The notes beneath the pieces are model-generated. The model ran no database searches, was not told the DNA's origin, and was given only the letters and a program-made list of their open reading frames with translations. Positions 1-10,991 of a stretch of DNA of 64,000 bases are shown here, piece after piece. Within the stretch, counting starts at the first letter, position 1; each line of letters opens with the position of its first letter. The stretch comes from Psychrobacter sp. 28M-43. Its GTDB lineage: Bacteria > Pseudomonadota > Gammaproteobacteria > Pseudomonadales > Moraxellaceae. The DNA lies in assembly GCF_014770435.1 (NCBI RefSeq), contig NZ_CP061739.1, positions 2,728,001 through 2,792,000 on the forward strand, given 5' to 3'. A program made the translations under genes and the position numbers.

Positions 1-555
1 ACTCAATAAGAACCGCCACATCAAGGTCGACTTTAGCGGTAAAATCAGCGTCACTGCTACCGAAACGCCTGTCCCCAGTAGGATATTTAGCGCGCGGTAG
101 ATGCCGTCTTGACCAATGCTATTATTGCCTAAATCAGAGACAATCATCAACATAGTGATACCCGTTAACAGTCCTGTATACCCGAGCTGTCTGACGGCTA
201 GATAGCCAATAATGCCACTGAGCAGACCAATGAGGGCATAGTCCACCCACAGCCATGCGCCTGCGTTCTGATTAAACCATAACACCCCAAGCGCAGTACC
301 AATACCTAATAAAGTACCGATTACGCGCTCTTTAGCCTTGGTATAAATAGCGCCTTGGTATTGCAATAACCCTAGAATGATAAATACGGTAATAGTCGTC
401 CATTCACCGTGCGGAAGATTGGTGATTTTATTGACCAATAGGGCTAGTATCACAGCCGTACCTAGGCGTGTGGCATGTAGGATATCTGCATGTTGGTAGC
501 GAACATAGGGTTCGACAAATGGAGCAGTGATACGCTGATAAAGGGTGGGTTTCAC
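1..555 (-). CDS. FUSC-family integral membrane protein (partial, 3' end outside window)
   Basis: The reverse strand has an open frame from a GTG at 555 to the window edge, about 185 residues. An upstream in-frame stop lies two codons before this GTG, and AAAGAG upstream serves as a ribosome site, so GTG is the only sensible start. The translation begins VKPTLYQRITAPFVEPYVRY and then shows several hydrophobic helices (ILALLVNKI, TVFIILGLLQYQG, LIGLLSGIIGYLAV, ILLGTGVSVAVTLILPL). The pattern, including GxxYTKAKERVIGTLLG, matches the N-terminal membrane half of FUSC/aromatic acid exporter-like proteins. These sit in the inner membrane and are thought to export aromatic or toxic compounds; the substrate here cannot be told. 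It lies downstream of the gltD terminator and so is probably its own transcription unit. Confidence 0.7.
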   Translation of the reverse strand, partial: MKPTLYQRITAPFVEPYVRYQHADILHATRLGTAVILALLVNKITNLPHGEWTTITVFIILGLLQYQGAIYTKAKERVIGTLLGIGTALGVLWFNQNAGAWLWVDYALIGLLSGIIGYLAVRQLGYTGLLTGITMLMIVSDLGNNSIGQDGIYRALNILLGTGVSVAVTLILPLKSTLMWRFLLS

Positions 556-673
556 GCAAGGCTACTCTTTTTGGGTGGAATGTTTAGGTGAGACATTCTA
601 ATAAAGTATTATTAAAATATCTCAATAACTAGCGGTAAGTATAAGTTAATATTCTATCAGCAAAATGACGGGC

Positions 674-719
674 AAAAAATAACGCCTTTTACCTATTATT
701 CACAGGTAAAAGGCGTTAT
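674..719 (-). terminator. Rho-independent terminator of gltBD
   Basis: A 15-bp perfect stem (680-694 with 704-718, loop ATTATTCAC) is followed on the minus strand by a run of six T (plus-strand A at 674-679). It lies about 130 bases past the gltD stop and separates the glt genes from the FUSC gene. Confidence 0.85.
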
Positions 720-844
720 AAAAAATATCCTAGCACACTATATTGATATCTACACTATTGAAGACTATTCACCAAATGACTCATCGAATTACTTATCAAG
801 ATCTGCATTAGTGTTAATGAATAATAGTCTATTGCGCTAGCGTA

Positions 845-2338
<1,494 letters not shown>

Positions 2339-2430
2339 CTAAGACATATATCGCTGCTGTCACGTACCTGCTGAAAACCTGTGAGTTAAAACGTCTCTAA
2401 AAACGGAACGCTGGCTAACCTGATTAAAGC

Positions 2431-2487
2431 GACTGCCGATCCATCAATACAATCCATCAATGCATTCCATTGATACGATAGGCAGTC
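2431..2487. repeat. Hairpin with a 13-bp tandem repeat between gltB and gltD
   Basis: GACTGCC (2431-2437) pairs with GGCAGTC (2481-2487), and inside it ATCAATG (2456-2462) pairs with CATTGAT (2468-2474). The left arm contains two adjacent 13-mers, ATCCATCAATACA (2439-2451) and ATCCATCAATGCA (2452-2464), differing at one base. There is no T-run, so it does not look like a terminator. It begins 10 bases after the gltB stop and could be an mRNA processing or stability element. Confidence 0.6.
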
Positions 2488-2496
2488 ATGTATCGG

Positions 2497-5400
2497 CTAT
2501 TGTGGGTCGGCCATGGTAGTTTTAAGAAGGCTTGCAATGTTCGCCGCTTTTGGCTTAACCAAATAGAACTTACGAACATAGTGCTCAAAGTCGTTCAGAA
2601 TTGTCTGACCCCATGCACTGCCTGTTTTATCTACATGAGCTTCAATCACTTGTTGCAAATGAATACGATGCTCTTCTGTTTGCTCGCTTGAAATACGGTT
2701 TAGATCGATTAGCTCATGGTTGCAACGGTCAAAGAAGTCGCCTTCCATATCGAGTACATACGCAAAACCACCCGTCATACCAGCACCGAAGTTGAGTCCA
2801 GTACGGCCAAGAATCGTGACGATACCGCCAGTCATATATTCACAGCAATGGTCGCCTGTGCCTTCGATGACTGCATGTGCGCCAGAGTTACGGACGCCAA
2901 AACGCTCACCTGCTGTACCAGCAGCGTATAGCTTACCGCCAGTTGCACCATAGAGACAGGTATTACCGATGATTGCCGTTTCTTGTGCTACAAAGTTTGA
3001 GTCTTTTGGCGGATAAATAACAATCTCACCACCAGCCATGCCTTTGCCCACATAGTCATTGGCATCGCCTTCAAGCTCGATATTTAAACCGCCAGCATTC
3101 CACACGCCCAAACTTTGCCCTGCAGTACCAGTTAGACGAAGCTTAATTGGCATATCGCTCATGCCAAGGTTGCCCCAGACTTGCGCAATCTCACCAGAAA
3201 TACGGGCACCGATAGAGCGGTCACAGTTACCAACGAAATAGCTATAATCGCCGCCCGCCCCTTTGCGAATGTTCACAAGCATATCGCTAATCATCTGCTC
3301 AGCAAGCAAGCCTTTATCAAACGGCTCATTACGCTCAACCTGACAAGTTTGTGCTTTGCCCACACTGGCTGGGTGACTAAATAGCAATGGTGTTAAATCA
3401 AGATGACGCTGCTTGTCCGTATTACCTTCTAAGATATCAAGCAAGTCAGTACGACCGACCAGCTCTTCCATACTACGAACACCTAGCGCCGCCAACCATT
3501 CACGCGTCTCAGTTGCGACAAACTTAAAGAAGTTAATCAGCATTTCTGCTTCGCCAATGAAATGCTCATCACGCAACTTGGCTTTTTGAGTAGCAACACC
3601 TGTCGGACAGTTGTTTAAATGGCAAATACGTAGGTACTTACAACCAACTGCAATCATCGGCGTGGTACCAAAGCCAAAGCTCTCTGCACCCAAGATAGCA
3701 GCTTTTACTACATCCAATCCTGTTTTTAGACCACCGTCAGTCTGGACACGTACCTTATCACGTAACCCATTCACTCGTAGAGACTGATGAGTCTCAGCCA
3801 AACCTAACTCCCATGGCGAGCCTGCATGATGGATAGACGATAGCGGAGACGCTGCCGTACCACCGTCATAGCCTGAGATAGTAATCAAATCGGCATAGGC
3901 TTTTGCAACGCCTGTCGCGATCGTACCCACACCTGGACGTGAGACCAATTTAACCGATACCAATGCATCTGGATTGACTTGTTTCAAATCAAAAATCAGC
4001 TGTGCCAAATCTTCGATAGAATAAATATCATGATGCGGCGGCGGTGAAATCAAGGTCACACCTGGCACCGAATAACGCAAGCGTGCAATCAGCGCGTTGA
4101 CTTTACCACCAGGTAGCTGCCCACCTTCACCAGGCTTGGCACCTTGAGCTACTTTAATCTGCATGACTTCAGCGGAACGAAGGTAGGCAGGTGTGACCCC
4201 AAAACGACCAGAAGCAACTTGCTTGATCTTTGAGTTGCGCAATGTGCCATAACGCGCAGGATCTTCACCACCCTCACCAGAGTTTGAACGACCACCGATG
4301 GTATTCATAGCCATCGCAATTGACTCATGCGCTTCAGGAGATAGCGCTCCTAATGACATGCCAGCTGAGTCAAAACGCGTCAAGATTTCAGAGATATCTT
4401 CCACTTCATTGACATCGATACTGTTGTCAGTTTTCAGTTGCAATAAATCACGTAAAGTCGCGACCGGACGGCTATTAACTAGATCAGCATAATTGCGGTA
4501 ATTATCGTAATCACCTGTACGTACTGCGGTATGCAGGCTGTTAATCACGTCAGGGTTAAAGGCATGGTACTCTTTATTAAAGACAAACTTCAGCAGACCG
4601 CCCTGATCTAGAGGGGCACGACGCTTAAACGCATTAGCAGCCAATTGAGCTTGATCAGCGGCAAGGTCTGCAAAGGTAGCGCCTTTGATACGACTTTGTA
4701 CGCCTTTAAAGCATAAACTGACCACTTCTTCTGATAGGCCAACCGCTTCAAATAACTGCGCGCCACGATAAGAAACAATGGTAGAGATACCCATTTTTGA
4801 TAAGATTTTTAGCAAACCTTTATCCAAGCCTTTGCGGAAATTAACACGGGCTTGAATCGGATCACCAAGTAACTCACCAGTAGCGACCAAATCATCAATG
4901 ACATCATATGCTAGATATGGATATACACAAGTTGCACCAAAGCCGATCAATACCGCTATTTGATGCGAGTCACGGGCAAGGCCCGTCTCAATGATTAAGT
5001 TAGCATCGGTACGAATACCTTGCGCGATTAGATAATGATGCACAGCACCAGTAACCATAATAGCATTGGCGGGTACTTTGTCTGCATCGATATCTTTATC
5101 AGACAAGACAATCAACGTATTACCTGAGCGAATGTTATCTGCCACTTGCTCACAGATAGCGACGATAGCATCAGATAGTTCTAAAGTACGGTCATAGTTC
5201 AGATCAATACGAGCCATCTTGAACGCTGGATCATCCAAGGTTTCAAGCTGCTGCATCTTGCTGGCTGACAATACTGGCGATGACAAAATAATACGATGAG
5301 CGTCTCTCGCAGATGGCGCAAATACGTTAGTCTCAGCGCCTAAACAAGTCTGCAGCGACATCACAATTGATTCACGTAATGGATCGATTGGCGGATTGGT

Positions 5401-6960
5401 CACCTGTGCAAACTGTTGGCGAAAGAAGTCACCGACATGGCGAATTTGCTGCGATAGTACAGCCATTGGCGTATCGTCACCCATTGAGCCGACTGGTTCT
5501 TGACCATTTTCAGCATTAGGGCGAATGATTTCTGTACGCTCTTCATTGGTGATGTGATACATCTTTTGTAGCGCTTTTAGCTTATCACCACGGCACGCTT
5601 GCGTTGCCAACGTCTCTTCTAGACGTTCATCATCACGAACACGCGTTGCTTCTTCACGCAACCATTTACGATATGGATGCGCCGTTTTTAGTAAAGTTGC
5701 AATAGCGGTCGTATCTAGAATTTGACCAGTCAACGTATCAATGACCAGCATTTGACCAGGTCCAACGCGACCTTTTGCTAATACATCTTGTGGCTCGTAA
5801 TCCCAAACGCCCACTTCTGATGCAACAGTGATATAACCATTCTTAGTGGTTACCCAACGTGATGGGCGCAGACCATTTCTATCGAGCATACAGACCGCAT
5901 AGCGTCCATCTTGAATGACTAGACCTGCTGGACCGTCCCACGCTTCCATATGCTGTGAGTAAAACTCATAAAACGCACGCAGATCCATATCCATGCTATC
6001 AACGTTCTGCCACGCTGGCGGTACCAAGATAGACATCGCATGGAACAGGTTCATACCACCTGACATAAGCACTTCAAGCATATTATCTAAGCTAGATGAA
6101 TCAGAACCGGTACTATTTACAAGTGGTGTCAGCTCATTCAAGTTAGGCAGCTTGTCTGATTTTAGCTTTGGCGTACGGGCTTTAGACCAGTTGCGGTTAC
6201 CTGTGATGGTATTTAACTCACCGTTATGCGCAAGATAACGGAATGGCTGTGCCAGTGGCCAGCGCGGTAAGGTATTGGTTGAGAAACGCTGATGGAAGAC
6301 TACGATATGTGATGCCAAACGCTCATCTTGCAAATCCAAGAAAAACGCTGGTAAGTCTGAAGGCATTACCAAGCCTTTATAAATAATGGTCTGACAACTC
6401 AATGAACAGACGTAAAATAGCTCATCATCCGTCAAACGCTGCTCTGCTTTTTTGCGCGCAACAAATAGCTTACGGTTGAAATCATCGGCAGCTAGATCAT
6501 CTGGCGCATTAACAAACACTTGCTTAAAGTCTGGCAATGTCTCACGACCAATCTCACCAACAATACTCAAGTCAAGTGGTACATCACGCCAGCCAGCCAC
6601 TTCTAATCCTTGGGCTGTAATCTCATCGCTTAATACTTGTTGGCTATGCGTGGCTTTATCGCTATCTAAATTAACGAACACCATACCGACAGCAAAGTTG
6701 TCCGTAATGGCAAATTGCTGCTCGTCAGCAATCTGTTTAAAGAAATCGGTAGGCGTCGCTAATAGTAAGCCACAACCATCACCAGTTCTACCGTCAGCAG
6801 CAACACCGCCGCGATGTGTCATACAACTTAAACTATGAATGGCAGTTTTCACCAAATCATGGCTCGCTTCACCCTCAATATGGGCAATTAGGCCAAAACC
6901 GCAATTATCAGAAAAATCATCTGGCGTGGCCAGGTGTGTTTGTGAGGAAATCATTGACAT
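2497..6960 (-). CDS. gltB: Glutamate synthase [NADPH] large (alpha) subunit
   Basis: Catalytic subunit of GOGAT: it hydrolyses glutamine in an N-terminal type II amidotransferase domain and channels ammonia to the FMN site, where 2-oxoglutarate is reductively aminated. I chose the ATG at 6960 (1487 residues) because AAAGGA stands 8 bases before it; the longer frame to 6987 has no such site. A short propeptide ends before DNCGFG, so Cys20 is the expected mature N-terminal nucleophile. Other landmarks are the amidotransferase [19 protein letters not shown], the synthase core GANPGEGG-like [15 protein letters not shown], and the [3Fe-4S] motif [12 protein letters not shown] at about 1105. The C-terminal beta-helix (GxxG repeats such as [11 protein letters not shown]) is complete. 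It is followed by gltD. It is preceded by a very long leader region. Confidence 0.96.
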   Translation of the reverse strand: MSMISSQTHLATPDDFSDNCGFGLIAHIEGEASHDLVKTAIHSLSCMTHRGGVAADGRTGDGCGLLLATPTDFFKQIADEQQFAITDNFAVGMVFVNLDSDKATHSQQVLSDEITAQGLEVAGWRDVPLDLSIVGEIGRETLPDFKQVFVNAPDDLAADDFNRKLFVARKKAEQRLTDDELFYVCSLSCQTIIYKGLVMPSDLPAFFLDLQDERLASHIVVFHQRFSTNTLPRWPLAQPFRYLAHNGELNTITGNRNWSKARTPKLKSDKLPNLNELTPLVNSTGSDSSSLDNMLEVLMSGGMNLFHAMSILVPPAWQNVDSMDMDLRAFYEFYSQHMEAWDGPAGLVIQDGRYAVCMLDRNGLRPSRWVTTKNGYITVASEVGVWDYEPQDVLAKGRVGPGQMLVIDTLTGQILDTTAIATLLKTAHPYRKWLREEATRVRDDERLEETLATQACRGDKLKALQKMYHITNEERTEIIRPNAENGQEPVGSMGDDTPMAVLSQQIRHVGDFFRQQFAQVTNPPIDPLRESIVMSLQTCLGAETNVFAPSARDAHRIILSSPVLSASKMQQLETLDDPAFKMARIDLNYDRTLELSDAIVAICEQVADNIRSGNTLIVLSDKDIDADKVPANAIMVTGAVHHYLIAQGIRTDANLIIETGLARDSHQIAVLIGFGATCVYPYLAYDVIDDLVATGELLGDPIQARVNFRKGLDKGLLKILSKMGISTIVSYRGAQLFEAVGLSEEVVSLCFKGVQSRIKGATFADLAADQAQLAANAFKRRAPLDQGGLLKFVFNKEYHAFNPDVINSLHTAVRTGDYDNYRNYADLVNSRPVATLRDLLQLKTDNSIDVNEVEDISEILTRFDSAGMSLGALSPEAHESIAMAMNTIGGRSNSGEGGEDPARYGTLRNSKIKQVASGRFGVTPAYLRSAEVMQIKVAQGAKPGEGGQLPGGKVNALIARLRYSVPGVTLISPPPHHDIYSIEDLAQLIFDLKQVNPDALVSVKLVSRPGVGTIATGVAKAYADLITISGYDGGTAASPLSSIHHAGSPWELGLAETHQSLRVNGLRDKVRVQTDGGLKTGLDVVKAAILGAESFGFGTTPMIAVGCKYLRICHLNNCPTGVATQKAKLRDEHFIGEAEMLINFFKFVATETREWLAALGVRSMEELVGRTDLLDILEGNTDKQRHLDLTPLLFSHPASVGKAQTCQVERNEPFDKGLLAEQMISDMLVNIRKGAGGDYSYFVGNCDRSIGARISGEIAQVWGNLGMSDMPIKLRLTGTAGQSLGVWNAGGLNIELEGDANDYVGKGMAGGEIVIYPPKDSNFVAQETAIIGNTCLYGATGGKLYAAGTAGERFGVRNSGAHAVIEGTGDHCCEYMTGGIVTILGRTGLNFGAGMTGGFAYVLDMEGDFFDRCNHELIDLNRISSEQTEEHRIHLQQVIEAHVDKTGSAWGQTILNDFEHYVRKFYLVKPKAANIASLLKTTMADPQ

Positions 6961-7773
6961 AGCTTGTCCTTTTAAGTAGACGGGCAACTTACATTTCCAA
7001 TGCGGAGTATAAGTTGGTACCCGTAAGCAGAACGGGCTGATAGTGGATATTCGTGTGTTCGAATTGGCAAATAGTGCAATGCTCGATAGACATCATACTC
7101 TAAGAGAAAGTAAAACCCTTGACCCTCCTGGTCGTTAGCTGATGTCTTGACATGTGGTCCGTGTATCAAAAGATAGTAAGTAGCAGCCCTTGGCAACGGG
7201 AGAATCTACGCCCTTCAATGCCAGTTACTCAATCAGTGATATCTAATGCCGTTCATTTAAGCATCATTTGTTATGTTGTCATGTCTAGCATTGAGAGCTA
7301 AGCATACAATGACTTAATAACGGTGCACTTGTTTATCTTGAATATCTGACGCTCTGTATTCAAGCACTTTGTTTACCCTAAAAAGAGTGACAATAAGAGA
7401 GGTTGCGTCACTTACGATAACCTCATTATAGATAGTAAGTAACCGCGCTTGAGACAATAATATTTAGTAAAGAACTCTAAAAACTAAGAAAAAACCACTA
7501 AATAGTTGTTAAATAGACACTTTTTACGATAACTATACAGAACGTCGCCCACAGTTATATTAGTTAATGATTGTCGAAAAATCTAGTCTTTTCTATCGAT
7601 TCATCAGCCATAAATTGTAAGAGGACTTATTACTATTGGTTATGAGACAAATAAAACTGCTATTAAAATTTTAATGCAAACTATATAAATGACATTTAGC
7701 AAAAGGCTTTGATAATACTTAGCAGTAGTAGCTTGCCTTTTATGATGACGATAAAACTATTTTGTATAGTGCT
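6961..7773. other. Long non-coding region upstream of gltB with structured leader
   Basis: Over 800 bases separate gltB from the SPOR gene, with no convincing coding frame; a 74-codon TTG-started frame at 6972-7196 (minus) has no family I recognise. The gltB-proximal part can fold: AGACATCA (7088-7095) pairs with TGATGTCT (7140-7147), enclosing a small hairpin whose minus-strand loop is AGGAG in GACC-AGGAG-GGTC. A perfect inverted repeat lies at 7337-7364. A minus-strand TATAAT at 7425-7430 is a possible -10 but lacks a good -35, so the promoter may need an activator. If it is used, the leader would be about 450 nt. Confidence 0.5.
7337..7364. promoter_or_regulatory. Operator-like inverted repeat upstream of gltB
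   Basis: CTTGAATA (7337-7344) and TATTCAAG (7357-7364) are perfect 8-bp inverted arms around a 12-bp spacer whose ends are also partly symmetric (TCTGAC/CTCTG). The 20-bp centre-to-centre spacing suits a dimeric regulator on two turns of helix. The regulator is unknown. Confidence 0.35.
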
Positions 7774-7807
7774 AAAAAAACCCACTAACCAAATAGCTAG
7801 TGGGTTT
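7774..7807 (-). terminator. Terminator of the SPOR-protein transcription unit
   Basis: AAACCCACTA (7778-7787) pairs with TAGTGGGTTT (7798-7807) around a 10-base loop, followed on the minus strand by a seven-T run. It lies 18 bases past the stop of the SPOR gene and ends the pil-aro-SPOR block. Confidence 0.85.
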
Positions 7808-7824
7808 AATTAATCAAGCAAAAG

Positions 7825-8913
7825 CTAATTACTCTTGTCTTCTATTAGCGCTTTTATACTGTCGCTATTATTTTTGGGAGGATTAGCGTTAGCGCTTTTG
7901 CCATTAGCATTTGAATTATTGTTCGTGCTACTAGGAGGCTTAGGTGTTGGCACGACTGGTGGCTTCTTACTAGTAGCGTTCTCCGCCGATGCCGCAGGCT
8001 TTTTGTTTTCTGGCGCGGGTTTACTTGCGTTGTTTTCGTCTTTTGGCGATGCTTCAGATATTGTCTGCGTCTCACCACCAACCGTACGCTCTTCACTAAC
8101 AGATAAGGTGGCAGAGGTATCTACCGACTGACGAATACTCTCTTGAGTGGTGCTACTATTGTTGCTTTCTTGGTTACCTCGATTATTATTAGCACTGGCT
8201 GCTTGAGCAGCGGCGTCATCAGCTTCTTCTTGCAAACGAGCTGGCACTTCGCGCTTAGTAGGTTTCAAATCAACAGCACGTGTACGCTTCGTACTCAAAT
8301 CTTTTACTGGATCAGGACGCTCATAATTATCAATAATACTGACATACCGATTAATCTCTTCTGGCAGTACACGTACATTCGTAGGTAACTTAAAGTCTAT
8401 TAACTTTGCTGCTCCTACCGCTTCTTGCGGGCTACTCATAACCCCATAAGTCAGCATATAACGGACTTGTTTTTCATCATCAAGATAACGGAAATAAGCA
8501 AATTTATCACGATCTTGACGGCCTTCTAAGTAACTAACAATCACATCGTTTTCAGCGACATTCATTACTTGAACAGTCCACTTGCCTTTATTAGCCAGCA
8601 GATAACGCTTATCTTTGAACTCATCAGGATAATCGCGCAAATCTCGAATCGTTGCATCAAAGTTAATCGGTTGTACATCCGTATCTAATTCATGTAGCGA
8701 TTCGACTTTTAGTGGTTGCTCAAACTCTTCATTCAAAATCTCTGGCGCTGATATCGGTGCATTCTCAATTTTGGCACCCATGGCTGGCGTTTGACTAAAC
8801 ATCCATACTAACGCTGTGACCACCCCTAAAAGTAGGGTCACTATTAGCCAAATCAGTGCTTGACGACTGTATGATTGGCTAGCAGTACGCGTTTTTGTTT
8901 TTGATGTTGCCAT
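7825..8913 (-). CDS. SPOR-domain single-pass membrane protein (DamX-position)
   Basis: I place the start at the ATG at 8913 (362 residues), which has AAGGA 7 bases upstream; a longer frame to 8967 has no site. A short basic N-terminus (KTKTRTASQSYSRQ) is followed by one transmembrane helix at about 19-40 (ALIWLIVTLLLGVVTALVWMF). A domain at about 105-190 (KWTVQVMNV ... YMLTYGVMSSPQEAVGAAKLI) resembles SPOR, which binds denuded septal peptidoglycan. The last 160 residues are low-complexity, rich in Ala, Asn, Pro, Lys and Ser, and probably disordered in the periplasm. In many gamma-proteobacteria a SPOR protein (DamX) follows aroKB, as here, but DamX carries SPOR at its C-terminus, whereas here it is central. 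A cell-division role is inferred. Confidence 0.75.
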   Translation of the reverse strand: MATSKTKTRTASQSYSRQALIWLIVTLLLGVVTALVWMFSQTPAMGAKIENAPISAPEILNEEFEQPLKVESLHELDTDVQPINFDATIRDLRDYPDEFKDKRYLLANKGKWTVQVMNVAENDVIVSYLEGRQDRDKFAYFRYLDDEKQVRYMLTYGVMSSPQEAVGAAKLIDFKLPTNVRVLPEEINRYVSIIDNYERPDPVKDLSTKRTRAVDLKPTKREVPARLQEEADDAAAQAASANNNRGNQESNNSSTTQESIRQSVDTSATLSVSEERTVGGETQTISEASPKDENNASKPAPENKKPAASAENATSKKPPVVPTPKPPSSTNNNSNANGKSANANPPKNNSDSIKALIEDKSN

Positions 8914-9043
8914 GAGGCGGTCCTTGGTAAACACATGTTTTACAGCATGGTATAAATGCTTATTCAAACAGAGGTACAGCTAACCAGTCGGCTATAAGTA
9001 CGAGATTTTAGTATAAATATATAAACGATAAATTCTTGAGACG

Positions 9044-10150
9044 TTATGCGCTATGTTTTGACAAAACTTCATGTAATAACTGGCTGTCAAACTCATTAGT
9101 CATTACCGCATCGCCTATTGATTTTAACAAAATTAGGCGGATTTGTCCGTGTTTCACTTTTTTATCGTGTCCCATTAAATCTAGAGCAGTGTCTACACCA
9201 ATAGCTGGTGGCGTAATAGGTAAGTTTGCCAATTCTAAAACACGCTTAATACGTACAACTTCATCATCAGTTAACCAGCCAATCTTTTGCGATAGCTCAG
9301 CTGCTTGTACCATACCAGCCGCTACTGCTTCGCCATGCAACCAATTACCATAGCCTTCATGTGTTTCAATTACATGACCAAAAGTATGACCAAAGTTCAA
9401 TAGCGCGCGCACACCGGACTCTCTTTCGTCTTGTGCCACTACATCGGCTTTGTACTGACAGCAGCGCTTTACAGCTTCACCAAGTACTGCCAAGTCAAGC
9501 GCCATCATTGCAGGCAAGTTTGCCTCAAGCCACGTTAGAAATGCCTCATCCATGATAAGGGCATATTTAATAATCTCGGCCACTCCAGCCGATAGCTCAC
9601 GTGCAGGCAGTGTCTTAAGCGTACTCATATCGGCAAGCACCATTTGCGGCTGCCAAAAAGCACCAATCATATTTTTACCTTGCGGATGATTGATACCCGT
9701 TTTACCACCAACACTAGAATCTACTTGTGACAGTAGCGTCGTTGGAATTTGAATAAAATTGACACCGCGCATAAAACTGGCAGCAGCAAAGCCAGTCATA
9801 TCTCCGATTACACCACCGCCAAGGGCAATAAGTGTCACATCACGATTGAAGTGTTCTGTCATTAGCGCATCATAAATCTGATCAATACTTGCCTGATTTT
9901 TGTATTGTTCGCCATCTGGCAGTGCGCACACCTTTACCGTAAACTGCTCTGCTAGCTCATCTTCTAATGCTTTTAAGTATAAAGGCGCCACAGTGTCATT
10001 AGTGACGATTAAAACCTGACGACCATTGATATAAGGCGCGATCTGCTTCGCCATACTGCTATGTTCAGTCGTAGATTGTTCAGTAATGACAATAGGATAA
10101 TCATGACTTTGCGTCTGAACTATTAGGCCATCATGAAACGGCATTACCAT
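9044..10150 (-). CDS. aroB: 3-dehydroquinate synthase
   Basis: 368 residues. Second step of the shikimate pathway: it cyclises DAHP to 3-dehydroquinate using NAD and a divalent metal in the cytoplasm. The NAD/phosphate loop GGGVIGDMTGFAA and PTTLLSQVDSSVGGKTGIN are diagnostic. Metal ligands are seen in AEIIKYALI (Glu), LNFGHTFGHVIE (His) and LHGEAVAAGM (His). The ATG at 10150 has AGGAG six bases upstream. It lies 75 bp after aroK, in the conserved pilQ-aroK-aroB order, and is likely cotranscribed with aroK. Confidence 0.96.
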   Translation of the reverse strand: MVMPFHDGLIVQTQSHDYPIVITEQSTTEHSSMAKQIAPYINGRQVLIVTNDTVAPLYLKALEDELAEQFTVKVCALPDGEQYKNQASIDQIYDALMTEHFNRDVTLIALGGGVIGDMTGFAAASFMRGVNFIQIPTTLLSQVDSSVGGKTGINHPQGKNMIGAFWQPQMVLADMSTLKTLPARELSAGVAEIIKYALIMDEAFLTWLEANLPAMMALDLAVLGEAVKRCCQYKADVVAQDERESGVRALLNFGHTFGHVIETHEGYGNWLHGEAVAAGMVQAAELSQKIGWLTDDEVVRIKRVLELANLPITPPAIGVDTALDLMGHDKKVKHGQIRLILLKSIGDAVMTNEFDSQLLHEVLSKHSA

Positions 10151-10225
10151 GTGATACTCCTAAAGCATTTTCGATGAGGTAAAAGTAATTGAGTCTGCAT
10201 ATCAATCGTAGTAGCCAGTCTATGA

Positions 10226-10786
10226 CTAGTCTTCTTGGTGCACTGATGCGTCGGTAGTGCAGTCGACGAATGATTCTAGCTGCTGCATCAATTGATTGAC
10301 CATATGGCGTGGGTACGTGTGACCAGTAGGCATAATAATATGGGCGACTTGGCGATAGAGTGGATCGCGAGCACTATACAAATCTTGCAATATTTTTCTA
10401 GGATTAGGCTGCTGCAATAATGGTCGAGACTTGTCTTTAGAGGTACGTGCCAGCTGCACCTCGACAGGTGCATTAAGATAAACGACGATGCCACGCTGTT
10501 TTAGAAACTCTCTGTTTTCAGCACACATAACTGCACCGCCACCGGTCGCCAATACGATTTGAGAGTTTTGGGTCAATTCATCAATGGCACGCGTTTCACG
10601 CTCACGGAAACCTGCTTCACCTTCTTTGGCAAATATCCAAGCAATGTCGGCACCTGTCTGCGATTCAATATACCAATCGCTGTCTACAAAAGTGCGACCT
10701 AACTGCTTGGCAAGCAGTTTTCCGATTGTCGTCTTCCCTGCTCCCATCGGACCCACTAAAAACACCGACGGTAATTCCTGCCCCAT
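10226..10786 (-). CDS. aroK: Shikimate kinase
   Basis: 186 residues. It phosphorylates shikimate at the 3-hydroxyl with ATP. The P-loop GPMGAGKTT is at residues 12-20. Substrate-binding residues appear in DSDWYIESQ (Asp), FRERETRAI (Arg), and the GGGAV loop; the LID arginine is in TSKDKSRPLL. It lies about 200 bp after pilQ, with a terminator-like hairpin for pilQ in the spacer, and upstream of aroB. The arrangement aroK-aroB after the pil operon is widespread in gamma-proteobacteria. Confidence 0.95.
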   Translation of the reverse strand: MGQELPSVFLVGPMGAGKTTIGKLLAKQLGRTFVDSDWYIESQTGADIAWIFAKEGEAGFRERETRAIDELTQNSQIVLATGGGAVMCAENREFLKQRGIVVYLNAPVEVQLARTSKDKSRPLLQQPNPRKILQDLYSARDPLYRQVAHIIMPTGHTYPRHMVNQLMQQLESFVDCTTDASVHQED

Positions 10787-10934
10787 AATACTTACTCAGC
10801 TAAATTAGGTATGATACAACGTCATTGTTATTCTGGCTAGTAATGAGCCGTGATTATTGTGAGTAAAATTTAGAGCACACCATTCATCAGTACATACATA
10901 AATATTGCAACGCTAAACCCACTAATTTCGCGCA

Positions 10935-10962
10935 TAAAAAAAGCAAGCACTATGGCTTACTT
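10935..10962 (-). terminator. Probable terminator after pilQ
   Basis: AAGCAAGC (10941-10948) pairs with GCTTACTT (10955-10962), one wobble, loop ACTATG, with a T-run on the minus strand from plus-strand A at 10935-10942. It lies 30 bases past the pilQ stop. It is modest in strength, so read-through into aroK is possible. Confidence 0.65.
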
Positions 10963-10991
10963 CTTTTAGTAACTAGCTAAACAATTTATGA

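Noticed and set aside
6972..7196. 74-codon minus-strand frame overlapping the gltB leader
   Set aside because: TTG start without a ribosome site, no recognisable family, and it covers the structured leader.
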